From Natronoarchaeum rubrum (lineage in GTDB: Archaea; Halobacteriota; Halobacteria; Halobacteriales; Natronoarchaeaceae): 64,000 nt of DNA. Where the stretch lies: the NCBI RefSeq assembly GCF_024494695.1, contig NZ_JANHDP010000002.1, positions 558,001 through 622,000 of the forward strand. The letters run 5' to 3'. Under the pieces are notes generated by a model. It was given only the letters and a program-made list of their open reading frames with translations, was not told where the DNA came from and made no database searches. The first letter of the stretch is position 1, and every line of letters starts with the position of its first letter. The position numbers and the translations under genes were made by a program. This document shows positions 9,537 through 17,438 of the stretch, in pieces.

Positions 9537-9609
9537 GTCCGGATAGGGTAGTGGACTATCCTCTTGGCTTGCGGAGCCAGGGACCGGCGTTCAAATCGCC
9601 GTCCGGACG
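9537..9609 (+). tRNA. tRNA-Arg (anticodon GCG)
   Basis: The cloverleaf has acceptor GTCCGGA/TCCGGAC, D-stem GGGT/ATCC, anticodon stem TTGGC/GCCAG (one wobble pair) around TTGCGGA (GCG), T-stem CGGCG/CGCCG around TTCAAAT, and discriminator G. It is 73 nt with no intron. An AT-rich TTTAAGTA at about 9507-9514 is a fitting TATA box. The last 13 bases recur at 9679-9691. Confidence 0.93.
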
Positions 9610-9843
9610 TTCCTTCATTCCTTTCAGTCGTTCAGTCACGACCGGACGAGCCTCACGCTCGCTACCGCTCGCGTGAGACGCCGTCCGGACGCTACATTTT
9701 GTGCGAACTACACGGCTAGCAGCCTCTCTGTCACTTACTTCTTGAGCGCTTATGCGGTTCTGAGGCGATTTGAGCAGCGAGTGAGCGATAATCGAATTCG
9801 GAGGCTCGTCAGGACTGTTCTGCAGTCAAAAACCGCCCGAAAT

Positions 9844-10146
9844 TCACGCTCGACTGATCCACAGCCGACTCGCACCGTCGAACTCGACGGACACGCCGGC
9901 GTACGAGAACGTCAGGCGGTGGTCCGCGCCCTCGATCGAGTCGAGAAAGGCGTCGAGCGCGTCGGGGTCGATCGCGTCGTACAGCGGCGGCAGCGACAGC
10001 GGGTCGACGTCGAGCGCGTCGGCGACCGACGTGACGACCGTACGGCTCGGCGACTCGCCGTCGGGAATGTCGTACGATCGTGGACCACCGGAGAGAGATT
10101 CGTCTGTCGGGGGTGCTCGGGCGGCGCTGCCGTGTGTTCCATCCAT
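9844..10146 (-). CDS. HalOD1 output-domain protein
   Basis: The 100-residue protein is almost entirely a HalOD1 domain: 'YDIPDGESPSRTVVTSVADA' near residues 24-43, the hinge 'LSLPPLYDAIDPDALDAFL', and a final hairpin 'LTFSYAGVSVEFDG'. The family is common in haloarchaea as a small stand-alone protein or fused to receivers and is thought to act in signalling, with no proven biochemical role. The start ATG at 10146 is preferred over an in-frame start 8 codons upstream. It has no obvious operon partner. Confidence 0.8.
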   Translation of the reverse strand: MDGTHGSAARAPPTDESLSGGPRSYDIPDGESPSRTVVTSVADALDVDPLSLPPLYDAIDPDALDAFLDSIEGADHRLTFSYAGVSVEFDGASRLWISRA

Positions 10147-10309
10147 ACTGAAACTCCGACGGTGGCCCACATTCGCGTTGCCCCTACCTACGTAACGTGT
10201 TCAAATAGGGGTGACAACTCGGTGACGGCACCGCCGTCCGGTTTTCGAACTCCCCCGCCGCTCGGCCGCGGGTCGCACCGCTTTTCCCCGTCCGGACGAA
10301 ACGGCGCGT

Positions 10310-10768
10310 ATGACCGACGCTCGCGAGGAGTTTCTGGCCGGACAGCGCCCCGAGGACGTCGCCTTCTACGTCGCGGACGACGCCGTCGACGACCCGTCGA
10401 CGCTCAACGAGTACGGCGACCGGGTCGACGACGGGACGCTGATCGTCGTCGAGGGCGAGGCGGGACGCAGCGCGTTCCAGGCCGCTACGGGCACCGACGC
10501 GATGGGCTTCGCCAAGCAGGCGATGGGGGCGGAAGGCGAGATCCGCGAGGATCTCACCGGCGGCGCGTGTCCGGACGCCGACGGCGGGGACGGCGACGCC
10601 GGCGACGGGGACGCCGACGGCCACGACGCGCGGTTCGTGTTCGCGTTCGCGGAGGAACAGAACGAGGACGTCGGCGGCCTCTACGGCGAGGGCGACGTGA
10701 TCCACGCGTACGCCCAGTGCGCCTGTGGCGCCGCGTACTCCCACAAGTGGGTCGCCGGCGAGCGGTGA
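10310..10768 (+). CDS. Haloarchaeal conserved protein (DUF5807-like)
   Basis: The 152-residue soluble acidic protein begins MTDAREEFLAGQRPEDVAFY, has a central Gly/Asp linker (about 85-105), and ends with 'YAQCACGAAYSHKW', where CxC could bind a metal. I match it, with moderate trust, to the haloarchaeal family called DUF5807; no function is known to me. It converges on the DHH phosphoesterase gene 18 bases downstream. Confidence 0.65.
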   Translation: MTDAREEFLAGQRPEDVAFYVADDAVDDPSTLNEYGDRVDDGTLIVVEGEAGRSAFQAATGTDAMGFAKQAMGAEGEIREDLTGGACPDADGGDGDAGDGDADGHDARFVFAFAEEQNEDVGGLYGEGDVIHAYAQCACGAAYSHKWVAGER

Positions 10769-10786
10769 GAACGGGGTTCGGCGTCG

Positions 10787-11890
10787 TTACGACTCGTCGT
10801 CTTCGGCGTCTTCGGACTCGTTCTCTTCGGGGACGACGTTCCGAAACGCGTCGAGAATCACCTGCTTCGTCGTGGCGCCCCGAGAGGTCCAGTGGTTGGC
10901 GTAGTCGAGCATGTCGTCGTAGATGTCGGGCTTGCAGCCCGCCGCCTTCGGGTGGCCGCCGCCGTTGACCTGCCCGGCGACCTCGTGGCACAGCTCGAAG
11001 CCGTCCGTGCCGCGGATCGACGCCGAGCCCGCGGGCTTGACGATCACCGAGGCGTCGGCACCTTCTTCGCGCATCGCCTCGGCGACCTCGTTTTGCGAAC
11101 AACGGCCGTACGTTACCCCGACCGTCCACGGGCCGATCTCCTCGTACTCGGCGCGGGTGACCGCTCGCTCGATCAGGTCTTCCTTTTCGACGCGCTGCTC
11201 GTCGAGGAACGCCAGCACCTCTTCGGGGAGGTCGGCACCGTGATCGAGCACCGTCGCGACGTACTCCTCGGGATCCGACCAGTAGGAGTAGTCCGCCAGA
11301 TCGTCGCTGCGGGGGTCCTCGCGGATCCAGAGGTCGTGGTCTCGCGTCACGGCGGCCAGCTCCTCGAAGCGCCGCGGGAACTCGTGGTCGAGTTCGCGCA
11401 GCGCAACGTCTGCGGTACACTCCTCGTCGGACTCGCCGACGACCAGCTCGACGCCGGCGTCGCGCACCGCGGCGGCGACCTCCTCGTCCCACTGGTGGTG
11501 GTCGAACCAGCGGACCTCGCTCGCGCGCTCCGATAGCGCGGCGAGCTCCTCGTCGACGTACTCGAACTTGTCCGGACAGAGGTCACAGACGAACGCTCGG
11601 ATTCCCTCCTCGCCGTACTCGGCGACGTACTCCATCCCCTCTTCGAGGTCGTGGGGGCCGGCGGGCACGAGCGCGGCCTCGCCGTACAGTTCCCGGAGCA
11701 GGGCGACGCAGGCCAGCCCGTCGGCGTCCGGGTCCGCGACGACCGCGACCTCGGCGCCGTCGAGTTCCTCGGCGGCTTCCTGCTCCTCTAAGTCCTCCTC
11801 GAACGAGTCGGGGACGAAAAAGCCCTCGCCGGGCAGCACGGACTTGCGCGGCGGGGCGAGCTCCTCGTCGTCGATGAGTTCGTCGTCCAT
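10787..11890 (-). CDS. DHH-superfamily phosphoesterase (archaeal RecJ-like)
   Basis: This is a 367-residue predicted nuclease or phosphodiesterase. Motif I is VVADPDADGLACVALL (about residues 50-65), and motif III is WFDHHQWDEE (DHH). The C-terminal DHHA1-type substrate domain shows 'GVTYGRCSQNEVAEAM' and 'VNGGGHPKAAGC', the GGGH motif. The set of Asp/His residues is complete, so an active Mn-dependent enzyme is expected. Archaeal homologues act in DNA repair or RNA processing. I start at the ATG at 11890; the much longer open frame upstream is an antisense shadow of other genes. Confidence 0.88.
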   Translation of the reverse strand: MDDELIDDEELAPPRKSVLPGEGFFVPDSFEEDLEEQEAAEELDGAEVAVVADPDADGLACVALLRELYGEAALVPAGPHDLEEGMEYVAEYGEEGIRAFVCDLCPDKFEYVDEELAALSERASEVRWFDHHQWDEEVAAAVRDAGVELVVGESDEECTADVALRELDHEFPRRFEELAAVTRDHDLWIREDPRSDDLADYSYWSDPEEYVATVLDHGADLPEEVLAFLDEQRVEKEDLIERAVTRAEYEEIGPWTVGVTYGRCSQNEVAEAMREEGADASVIVKPAGSASIRGTDGFELCHEVAGQVNGGGHPKAAGCKPDIYDDMLDYANHWTSRGATTKQVILDAFRNVVPEENESEDAEDDES

Positions 11891-11970
11891 GTAATCCGGT
11901 GTGGCCCGCGGACGCAAGAAGCCGCCGATTGCTCGACTGCGGCGTCGGACGACGCCGTGTCGCCGCCCGA

Positions 11971-12393
11971 TCAGGCGAGCTGGCGCACCGACAGCACGGG
12001 CACCGGACAGGAGCGAACGACCCGCTCGGCGACGCTGCCCAGCAGGAAACGGTGCTCGCCGTGGCGCCCGCGGGTGCCCGTCGCGACGACGTCGGCCTCG
12101 ACCTCGCGGGCGTAGTTGGAGATCTCGACGGCGGGCCGGCCCTCGCGCACGTCGGTCACGAGTTCGCGGTCGGTCCGCTCGCGGACCGCATCGAGCGCGT
12201 CCTGGCCTTTCTCTTCGAGCGCGTCGCGCAGTTCGTCGCGCAGCTCCTCGGGCGACCCGTCGACTTCGCTCTCGTCGATCACGTACAGCGCGTGGACTTC
12301 GGCGTCGAAACGGGTTGCCAGGTCGAGCGCGACGTCGACCGCGCGCTGGACGCTCGCCGACCCGTCGGTGGCGACGACGACCGTGTCGATCAT
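11971..12393 (-). CDS. Universal stress protein (UspA family)
   Basis: This 140-residue single-domain UspA protein has strand 1 'MIDTVVVATDGSASVQRAVD' and the nucleotide-binding signature 'VATGTRGRHGEHRFLLGSVA' followed by 'ERVVRSCPVPVLSV'. The complete G-2x-G-9x-G(S) loop points to an ATP-binding type. It stands about 120 bases from a divergent second UspA gene, so the two may share a control region at 12394-12514. Confidence 0.92.
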   Translation of the reverse strand: MIDTVVVATDGSASVQRAVDVALDLATRFDAEVHALYVIDESEVDGSPEELRDELRDALEEKGQDALDAVRERTDRELVTDVREGRPAVEISNYAREVEADVVATGTRGRHGEHRFLLGSVAERVVRSCPVPVLSVRQLA

Positions 12394-12480
12394 ACTGGTG
12401 GGTTTCGCCGCACTCGGCATTAAACCTCGGAACGCGACCCGCCGCGGTGACGCCGCTCCCGCCGCGGCGTTCGCGAGGGG

Positions 12481-12490
12481 AGAGTTTTTG
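12481..12490 (+). promoter_or_regulatory. TATA box of the UspA gene at 12515
   Basis: AGAGTTTTTG is centred about 29 bases before the ATG, the spacing of haloarchaeal leaderless transcripts. Confidence 0.45.
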
Positions 12491-12514
12491 CACCGCGGCT
12501 TCACAGGGGTACGT

Positions 12515-13012
12515 ATGAACGCGAACGAACAGGGTGGGGCGCAAGACGCCCAGACAGCGGCCGGGGACCCGCTCTCGGTCGAGCGCGTGCTCGTCCCCGT
12601 CGACGGCAGCGACGAGTCGACGGAGGCCGTCGAGTACGCCGTCGCGATCGCCGACCGGTACGACGCCGCGGTCTCGGCGGTGTACGTCGTCGGCGAGGAC
12701 GTCGTGCGCGGCCTCGAGAGCGGCGAGATCGACGAGGACGACGTCGCGGAGAACAACCGAGCGTATCTGGAAACGGTCGCCGAGATCGCCGCCGAAAGCG
12801 GCGTCCCGATCGACACGACGATCGCCTTCGGCTTCTCGACGCGCCGGAAGACCCGCCATCCCGGCAGCGTCGTCCTCGACGTCGCCGAGGAGGTCGATGC
12901 GGACTTCCTCGTGATCCCGCGAGAGTCCCACACGGACGACGAGCCGGACGTTCTCGAAAAGGCCGCCGAGTACACGCTGCTGTACGCCAGCCAGCCCGTC
13001 CTCTCGGTGTAG
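12515..13012 (+). CDS. Universal stress protein (UspA family), variant nucleotide loop
   Basis: The 165-residue protein has a polar 20-residue extension before the UspA start 'VERVLVPVDGSDESTEAVEY'. The usual G-rich ATP loop is replaced by 'FLVIPRESHTDDEPDVLEK', so it may bind no nucleotide or a different ligand. The final strand 'LLYASQPVLSV' is typical. It is divergent from the UspA gene at 11971. Start chosen by the TATA box 29 bases upstream. Confidence 0.88.
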   Translation: MNANEQGGAQDAQTAAGDPLSVERVLVPVDGSDESTEAVEYAVAIADRYDAAVSAVYVVGEDVVRGLESGEIDEDDVAENNRAYLETVAEIAAESGVPIDTTIAFGFSTRRKTRHPGSVVLDVAEEVDADFLVIPRESHTDDEPDVLEKAAEYTLLYASQPVLSV

Positions 13013-13036
13013 GTCGGGCGAGCTGTCTTCGCTCGA

Positions 13037-13561
13037 TCAGCCCAATCGGAGCGACATCTCCAGCTCGAAGCTCTCGGTGCCGCTGCGCTCGAACCCGACG
13101 TCCTCGTACAGCGCGACGGCCGCGCGGTTCCAGCGCTCGACGGTGAGCCAGACGTGCTCGACGCCCTGGCTCGCGCCGTGGCCCAGCAGCGCGCGGATCA
13201 GCCGCCCGCCGATGCCGGCGCGCTGGTACTCCTGGGTGACGAAGATCGCCAGCTCGTACGCCTCGGCGCCGTCCGGAACCAGCGTCGCGTGCCCGGCGAC
13301 GGCGTCGCCGTGCCAGGCGATCACGTTGTGGCCCTCGTCGACGATCAGCTCTAGCCAGTCGCGGATCCGCTCCTCGGTCGACGGCGGGATCCCCTGGGCG
13401 CGGTCGGCCGGATCGAACGCGTCGTACATCGCGACCAGCGCCTCGACATCGCCGTCCTCGTAGGGGCGCACCTCGATCGCCCTGCCCTCGCGGTCCTCGA
13501 ACTCGACGGGCGGTTCGGGGAAACCGTCGGCCGGTTCGTCGGGGTAGATGCGGTCGCTCAT
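13037..13561 (-). CDS. GNAT family N-acetyltransferase
   Basis: This 174-residue protein has the acetyl-CoA-binding motif A 'QEYQRAGIGGRLIRALLGHG' (Q/R-x-x-G-x-G/A) at about residues 121-140, and motif B 'AVALYEDVGFERSG'. It should transfer an acetyl group to an unknown amine or protein. Its ATG overlaps the stop of the UspA gene (ATGA at 13558-13561), so the two are translationally coupled, recalling bacterial pairs in which an acetyltransferase and Usp domain act together. That functional link is inference. Confidence 0.87.
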   Translation of the reverse strand: MSDRIYPDEPADGFPEPPVEFEDREGRAIEVRPYEDGDVEALVAMYDAFDPADRAQGIPPSTEERIRDWLELIVDEGHNVIAWHGDAVAGHATLVPDGAEAYELAIFVTQEYQRAGIGGRLIRALLGHGASQGVEHVWLTVERWNRAAVALYEDVGFERSGTESFELEMSLRLG

Positions 13562-13926
13562 CGTACCAGCTTCACCGTAACCTGGGCGTTCAGGAGGACG
13601 AACTCGGTGACCGATCCGAGCTGGATCTTCCCCATCGGGCTCACTTCGCCGCCGCCGATCACGAGCTGGTCGTACTCCTCGGCCTCCGCGATCTGGACGA
13701 GCTTGCTTCCGGGGTCGCCCTCCAGATGCCGGATCGTGGCGTCGACGCCCGCCTCGTCGAGGCGCTCGCGAGCCGTCGCTTCGATCTCGTCGGGATCGCG
13801 CTCGACGCCGGGCTTCTCGAAGATGGCGATCGTCAGCTCGTCGTCCGTCTCCGCGGCCCGCGCGACCGTCTCGTCGAGTGCGCGCTGGGACTCGTCGCTC
13901 CCCCCGATCCCGAGCAGTACCTTCAT
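13558..13926 (-). CDS. Universal stress protein (UspA family), coupled to GNAT
   Basis: The 122-residue protein starts MKVLLGIGGSDESQRALDET and has the nucleotide signature 'QLVIGGGEVSPMGKIQLGSV' with the G-rich loop and final Ser of ATP-binding Usp proteins. It is shorter than usual (about 140). Its stop codon overlaps the start of the downstream acetyltransferase. Third UspA gene within 2 kb. Confidence 0.88.
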   Translation of the reverse strand: MKVLLGIGGSDESQRALDETVARAAETDDELTIAIFEKPGVERDPDEIEATARERLDEAGVDATIRHLEGDPGSKLVQIAEAEEYDQLVIGGGEVSPMGKIQLGSVTEFVLLNAQVTVKLVR

Positions 13927-14040
13927 CGGGTGGAGGTTTTCGTCCCCCCGTCAAAACAGTTGTGCCGGGACGGGTCGCAGGCCTGACCCGCAGAACGCGC
14001 GAGCTGGCGTCCTGCGGAGGTCCGATCGCTCGGCTTGAAT

Positions 14041-14060
14041 ACTCAAACGGGTGTTTGAGT
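14041..14060. promoter_or_regulatory. Operator-like palindrome, copy 2 (perfect)
   Basis: ACTCAAACgggtGTTTGAGT is a perfect 8-base inverted repeat with a 4-base spacer, between the divergent UspA (13926) and beta-propeller (14104) genes. A second, 7-base inverted repeat (CGGTACC-GGAAT-GGTACCG, 14063-14081) follows directly. The same 4-base-spaced motif occurs at 9426-9445. Confidence 0.6.
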
Positions 14061-14103
14061 CATCGGTACCGGAATGGTACCGTTCGTCGTAGGTGCCCTC
14101 ACG

Positions 14104-16047
14104 ATGCCAGAGACGAACAAGCTCGCCGCGGTGGGACTCGTCGTCCTGTTCGCCGGCGCGCTGGCGGTCGCCGGCTTCGCGCTGGGACCGCCGGGCGCCG
14201 ACGACGGGACCGACGAGCCGGCCGACTGGCGAACCGAGGGCGCGACCGTCGAGACGTTCGACTCCGAGGCGCAGTTCCGCGACTACCTCGGCAGTACGCA
14301 AGCACAGAGCGGCGTCACGTTCGCCGGCGGAGTGTCGGGCAACGCCGACGTGGTTCGAGAGGACGCCACGACGGGCGCCGACGACGCCGCGAGTTCGGAC
14401 GGCGCCGCCGGCGGCGCGAGCGGGGGCGAGTCGGCGTCCGGCGGCGCCGACCGCCACGCCGACACCAACGTCCAGGTCGAGGGGATCGACGAGCCCGACG
14501 TGCTCAAGACCGACGGCCGGTCGGTGTTCTACGCCGGCAACCGGTACGGCCGCTACGTCGACACGCGCGTGCTCGACGCCGCGGAGCCCGCCGACCCCGA
14601 GATCGTTTCTGGCGTCCCCGAGACCGGCCAGTTGTTGCTCGCGAACGACACGCTCGTCGTGCTGCAGGGCGACGAGCTCCACGGGTTCGACGTCTCCGAC
14701 CGCGAGAACCCCGAACGGGTGTGGACGAAATCTCTCGACGGGCGGCTCGAAACGGCCCGCCTGAAGGGCGGTGACGTCTACCTCGTCGTCGCCGAACACA
14801 CCGACCGCGAGAATCCCTGCCCGGTCGAACCGCTCGGCGCGGGCGACGACGCCGCAGACGCGGCCCGCGTCGCGTGCTCTGACGTTCACTACTCGCCGGA
14901 CGCGTCGGGCGCGGATACGACCTACAGCGTCGTCCGGATCGATCCGGCCGACGGCGAGATCGAGGACACCGCGAGCTTCGTCGGTTCGGCGGGCCACACC
15001 GTGACCTACGTCTCCGCGAACGCGGTGTATCTCACCTACCCCGACTCGGCGTCGCGCGCGGAGATGCGCATGGAGTTCCTGCTCGGTCCCGGCAGCGACG
15101 TCCTCGACGAGCGGGCCGTCGCTGATCTCGAACAGCTTCGGGAGTACGACCTCTCCGAGCGTGCCCGCTTGGCCGAGATCGAAGCGATCCTGAGCGAGTG
15201 GCGCGCCCGCCTCGACGAGGACGAGCGCGGTGACGCCCGGGAGGAACTCGAAGACGCCTTCGAGACCTACAGCGAGGAGCACCTGCGCGAGTTCCAGTCG
15301 ACGGGGATCGTCCGCGTCGACACGAACGGCTCGCTCGACGTGAGCGCCACCGGAAAGGTCCCCGGGCGCCCGCTCGACCAGTTCTCGCTCTCCGAGCACG
15401 AGGGGCACCTCCGAATCGCGACGACCGTCGAGGCGCCGGCCGCCGAGTCCGAAAACGACCTCTACGTGCTCGACGGCGAGCTGGATGTCGTCGGCGAGGT
15501 TCAGGGGATGGGCGTCGACCAGCGCATCTACTCGGTGCGCTACGTCGGCGACGAGGCCTACCTGGTGACCTACCGGCAGATCGACCCGTTCTACACCGTC
15601 GACCTCTCGGACCCCGAGGATCCCGAGATCATGGGCGAGCTGAAGCTGCCGGGCTTCTCGACGTACCTCCACCCGCTCTCGGAGGACCGCGTGCTCGGCA
15701 TCGGTCAGCAGGACGGCGAGGTCAAGGCCGTCACGTTCGACATCTCCGACCGGTCGAACCCGACCGTCGAGGACGACGCGATCCTCGACGCGCGCTGGTC
15801 GGCGATCTCCGAGACTCATCACGCCTTCCTGCTCGACGAGCGCCACGGCGTGTTCTTCCTGCCGACCGAGAACGGAGGGTACGTCTACGACTACGAGGAT
15901 GGCCTGACGCGCGAGATGGTCGTCGAGACCGACGGCCCGGCGGTGCGCGCGACGTACCTCGACGACTACCTCTACGTATTCGGCCAGCAGGAACTCGTCG
16001 TCGTCGACGAGACGACCTGGGAGGAAGAGCGCCGCGTCGATCTGTAG
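14104..16047 (+). CDS. Secreted or membrane-anchored beta-propeller protein
   Basis: The 647-residue protein starts with a membrane-anchor or signal helix (MPETNKLAAVGLVVLFAGAL, about 6-28), then a Gly/Ser/Asp-rich linker (about 80-120) and the hallmark 'TNVQVEGIDEPDVLKTDGRS' of the archaeal/bacterial secreted beta-propeller family. Blades are marked by repeated 'VxDxSDxENPE/SDPEDPEIMGEL/SDRSNPTVE' strands. A helical insert (about 320-400) breaks the propeller. Role unknown; probably an extracellular binding platform. An in-frame ATG at 14074 is possible, but 14104 places the helix correctly. A palindrome lies 44-63 bases upstream. Confidence 0.85.
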   Translation: MPETNKLAAVGLVVLFAGALAVAGFALGPPGADDGTDEPADWRTEGATVETFDSEAQFRDYLGSTQAQSGVTFAGGVSGNADVVREDATTGADDAASSDGAAGGASGGESASGGADRHADTNVQVEGIDEPDVLKTDGRSVFYAGNRYGRYVDTRVLDAAEPADPEIVSGVPETGQLLLANDTLVVLQGDELHGFDVSDRENPERVWTKSLDGRLETARLKGGDVYLVVAEHTDRENPCPVEPLGAGDDAADAARVACSDVHYSPDASGADTTYSVVRIDPADGEIEDTASFVGSAGHTVTYVSANAVYLTYPDSASRAEMRMEFLLGPGSDVLDERAVADLEQLREYDLSERARLAEIEAILSEWRARLDEDERGDAREELEDAFETYSEEHLREFQSTGIVRVDTNGSLDVSATGKVPGRPLDQFSLSEHEGHLRIATTVEAPAAESENDLYVLDGELDVVGEVQGMGVDQRIYSVRYVGDEAYLVTYRQIDPFYTVDLSDPEDPEIMGELKLPGFSTYLHPLSEDRVLGIGQQDGEVKAVTFDISDRSNPTVEDDAILDARWSAISETHHAFLLDERHGVFFLPTENGGYVYDYEDGLTREMVVETDGPAVRATYLDDYLYVFGQQELVVVDETTWEEERRVDL

Positions 16048-16059
16048 CGCGATCCGCAA

Positions 16060-16512
16060 CTACGCTCGGTCCGGGCGTCCTCGACCGTTCGCGTCGCGCG
16101 TTCGGGCGTCGAACGCCATCATTCCCCCGACGATGCCGATCACGACCGCGACGTCCTCCGGACCGAAACTGAACGCGAGCGGCCCGACCGACCCTTCGAC
16201 CGTCCCGACGCCGATCGTCAGCGCGAGGAAAGCGGCCGGGACGGCGATCAGCCCGGCCGCGACGGCGGTGACGCCGACGTCGACCGCGCGCCGCTGGACC
16301 GACGCCGATTGGTACTGCGCCTCCGCGACGGCGTCGTACCCGGTGAACGCGGTCAGCGTCGCGAGCACCGCGGCGACGTACGCGGCCGTCGTCGCGGCGC
16401 CGTAGGCGTCCGGCGCGCCCAGTCGATCGAACACCGTCCCCTCGACCGTTCCGACGATGATCGCTCCGACGATCAGCGCGGCGGCGATCGTCGCGAGTTG
16501 CTTCCAGTTCAC
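16060..16512 (-). CDS. Four-helix membrane protein, unknown function
   Basis: The 150-residue protein shows about four hydrophobic segments (residues 5-22, 38-58, 78-100 and 116-132) and a basic, polar C-terminal tail (DARTRDANGRGRPDRA). No motif ties it to a known family. It converges tail-to-tail on the beta-propeller gene with a 12-base gap. Confidence 0.7.
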   Translation of the reverse strand: MNWKQLATIAAALIVGAIIVGTVEGTVFDRLGAPDAYGAATTAAYVAAVLATLTAFTGYDAVAEAQYQSASVQRRAVDVGVTAVAAGLIAVPAAFLALTIGVGTVEGSVGPLAFSFGPEDVAVVIGIVGGMMAFDARTRDANGRGRPDRA

Positions 16513-16645
16513 GGCCGGACGTTGCGCCTCGAATCACCTAAATGTCAGTGCGACGGCTCGACGGTGATCGGCGACGCTCCACGCCGGCGACCGCGTCCGC
16601 TTCACCACGACAACGCTTTTAGTGGGGCCACGGCAACGTCTCGCC

Positions 16646-17413
16646 ATGTCCGACGAGTCGCCGAACCCTTCTGTCGACCGAGACGATCTCTCTGCGGACA
16701 GCTCCGACGATCCCGCCGACTCCGACACGACGGCCGAACCGGCAGCCGCGTCCGACGACGCCGCGGACGCCGCAGCGTCGGCCGCCGCCGATGCGCAGGA
16801 CGCCGCCGATGCGCAGGACGCCGCGACGGCCCAGCCGTCCGTCCCGGACCCCGACGCGGCGTCGGGCGGCGACGACGCGCCCGACGTGCCGCCGGACGTC
16901 CAGAAGTACGCTCGATTCAAGAAGATGGACGGCGCCCAGTACGATCGGGTCAACGAGTTCCTGCGCGAGCGCACGTACGTCACCGCTCGCGAGTGGGCGA
17001 TCGCCCGGCTCTGCGCGGACTTCCGAACCGAGACGGGCGTCGAGATGACGAAGATCGGCGAGAACCTGCCCGACCTCGTGCCCTTCATGACCGACACGTA
17101 CACGCCCCAGGCGGTCAACCAGGCCCGCTCGTCGTTCGAGGAGAAGGTCCGGAAAGCGGGCGCGACGTTCCTCTACGGCGCGATGTGCGACTTCTTCACC
17201 GCCGAGGAGCTCGACGACGTGATGTACGAGGCGACCGAGGTCGCGAAGTTCCTGCTGGAGGTCGAGGGCGTCGATCTCACCGTCGAGGAGGAGCTGGACG
17301 CCGAAGATCGGATCTCGGCGGTGATGCGGGACGTTCGCGAATCCAGCGCCGAACTGCGCCACGACCACTCGGAGTGCCCCGAGTGCGGCCACGACCTGAC
17401 CGCCGACGACTGA
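16646..17413 (+). CDS. Haloarchaeal conserved protein (DUF5806-like)
   Basis: Residues 1-90 are a disordered acidic region with two perfect 18-base tandem repeats (16784-16819) coding AADAQD twice. The conserved part (about 91-255) begins 'KYARFKKMDGAQYDRVNEFL' and is largely helical, with 'LIPFMTDTYTP'-like aromatic signature (here 'LVPFMTDTYTPQAV'). It ends with 'HSECPECGHDL', a half zinc-knuckle. I match it to DUF5806 with moderate trust; no function known. Start at the ATG at 16646, because the upstream in-frame segment is promoter-like. Confidence 0.72.
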   Translation: MSDESPNPSVDRDDLSADSSDDPADSDTTAEPAAASDDAADAAASAAADAQDAADAQDAATAQPSVPDPDAASGGDDAPDVPPDVQKYARFKKMDGAQYDRVNEFLRERTYVTAREWAIARLCADFRTETGVEMTKIGENLPDLVPFMTDTYTPQAVNQARSSFEEKVRKAGATFLYGAMCDFFTAEELDDVMYEATEVAKFLLEVEGVDLTVEEELDAEDRISAVMRDVRESSAELRHDHSECPECGHDLTADD

Positions 17414-17438
17414 GCCGCCGGCTCCGATCCTCGCCCGG

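Noticed and set aside
10787..12931. DHH gene extended to a 714-codon product
   Set aside because: The extra N-terminal part is antisense to UspA genes; the DHH family begins at the ATG at 11890.
14063..14081. CGGTACC-GGAAT-GGTACCG as a transcription terminator
   Set aside because: It lies upstream of a start codon between divergent genes and lacks a T-run, so an operator is more likely than a terminator.
13951..16059. Long minus-strand frame of about 700 codons
   Set aside because: Antisense shadow of the beta-propeller gene; no recognisable domain.
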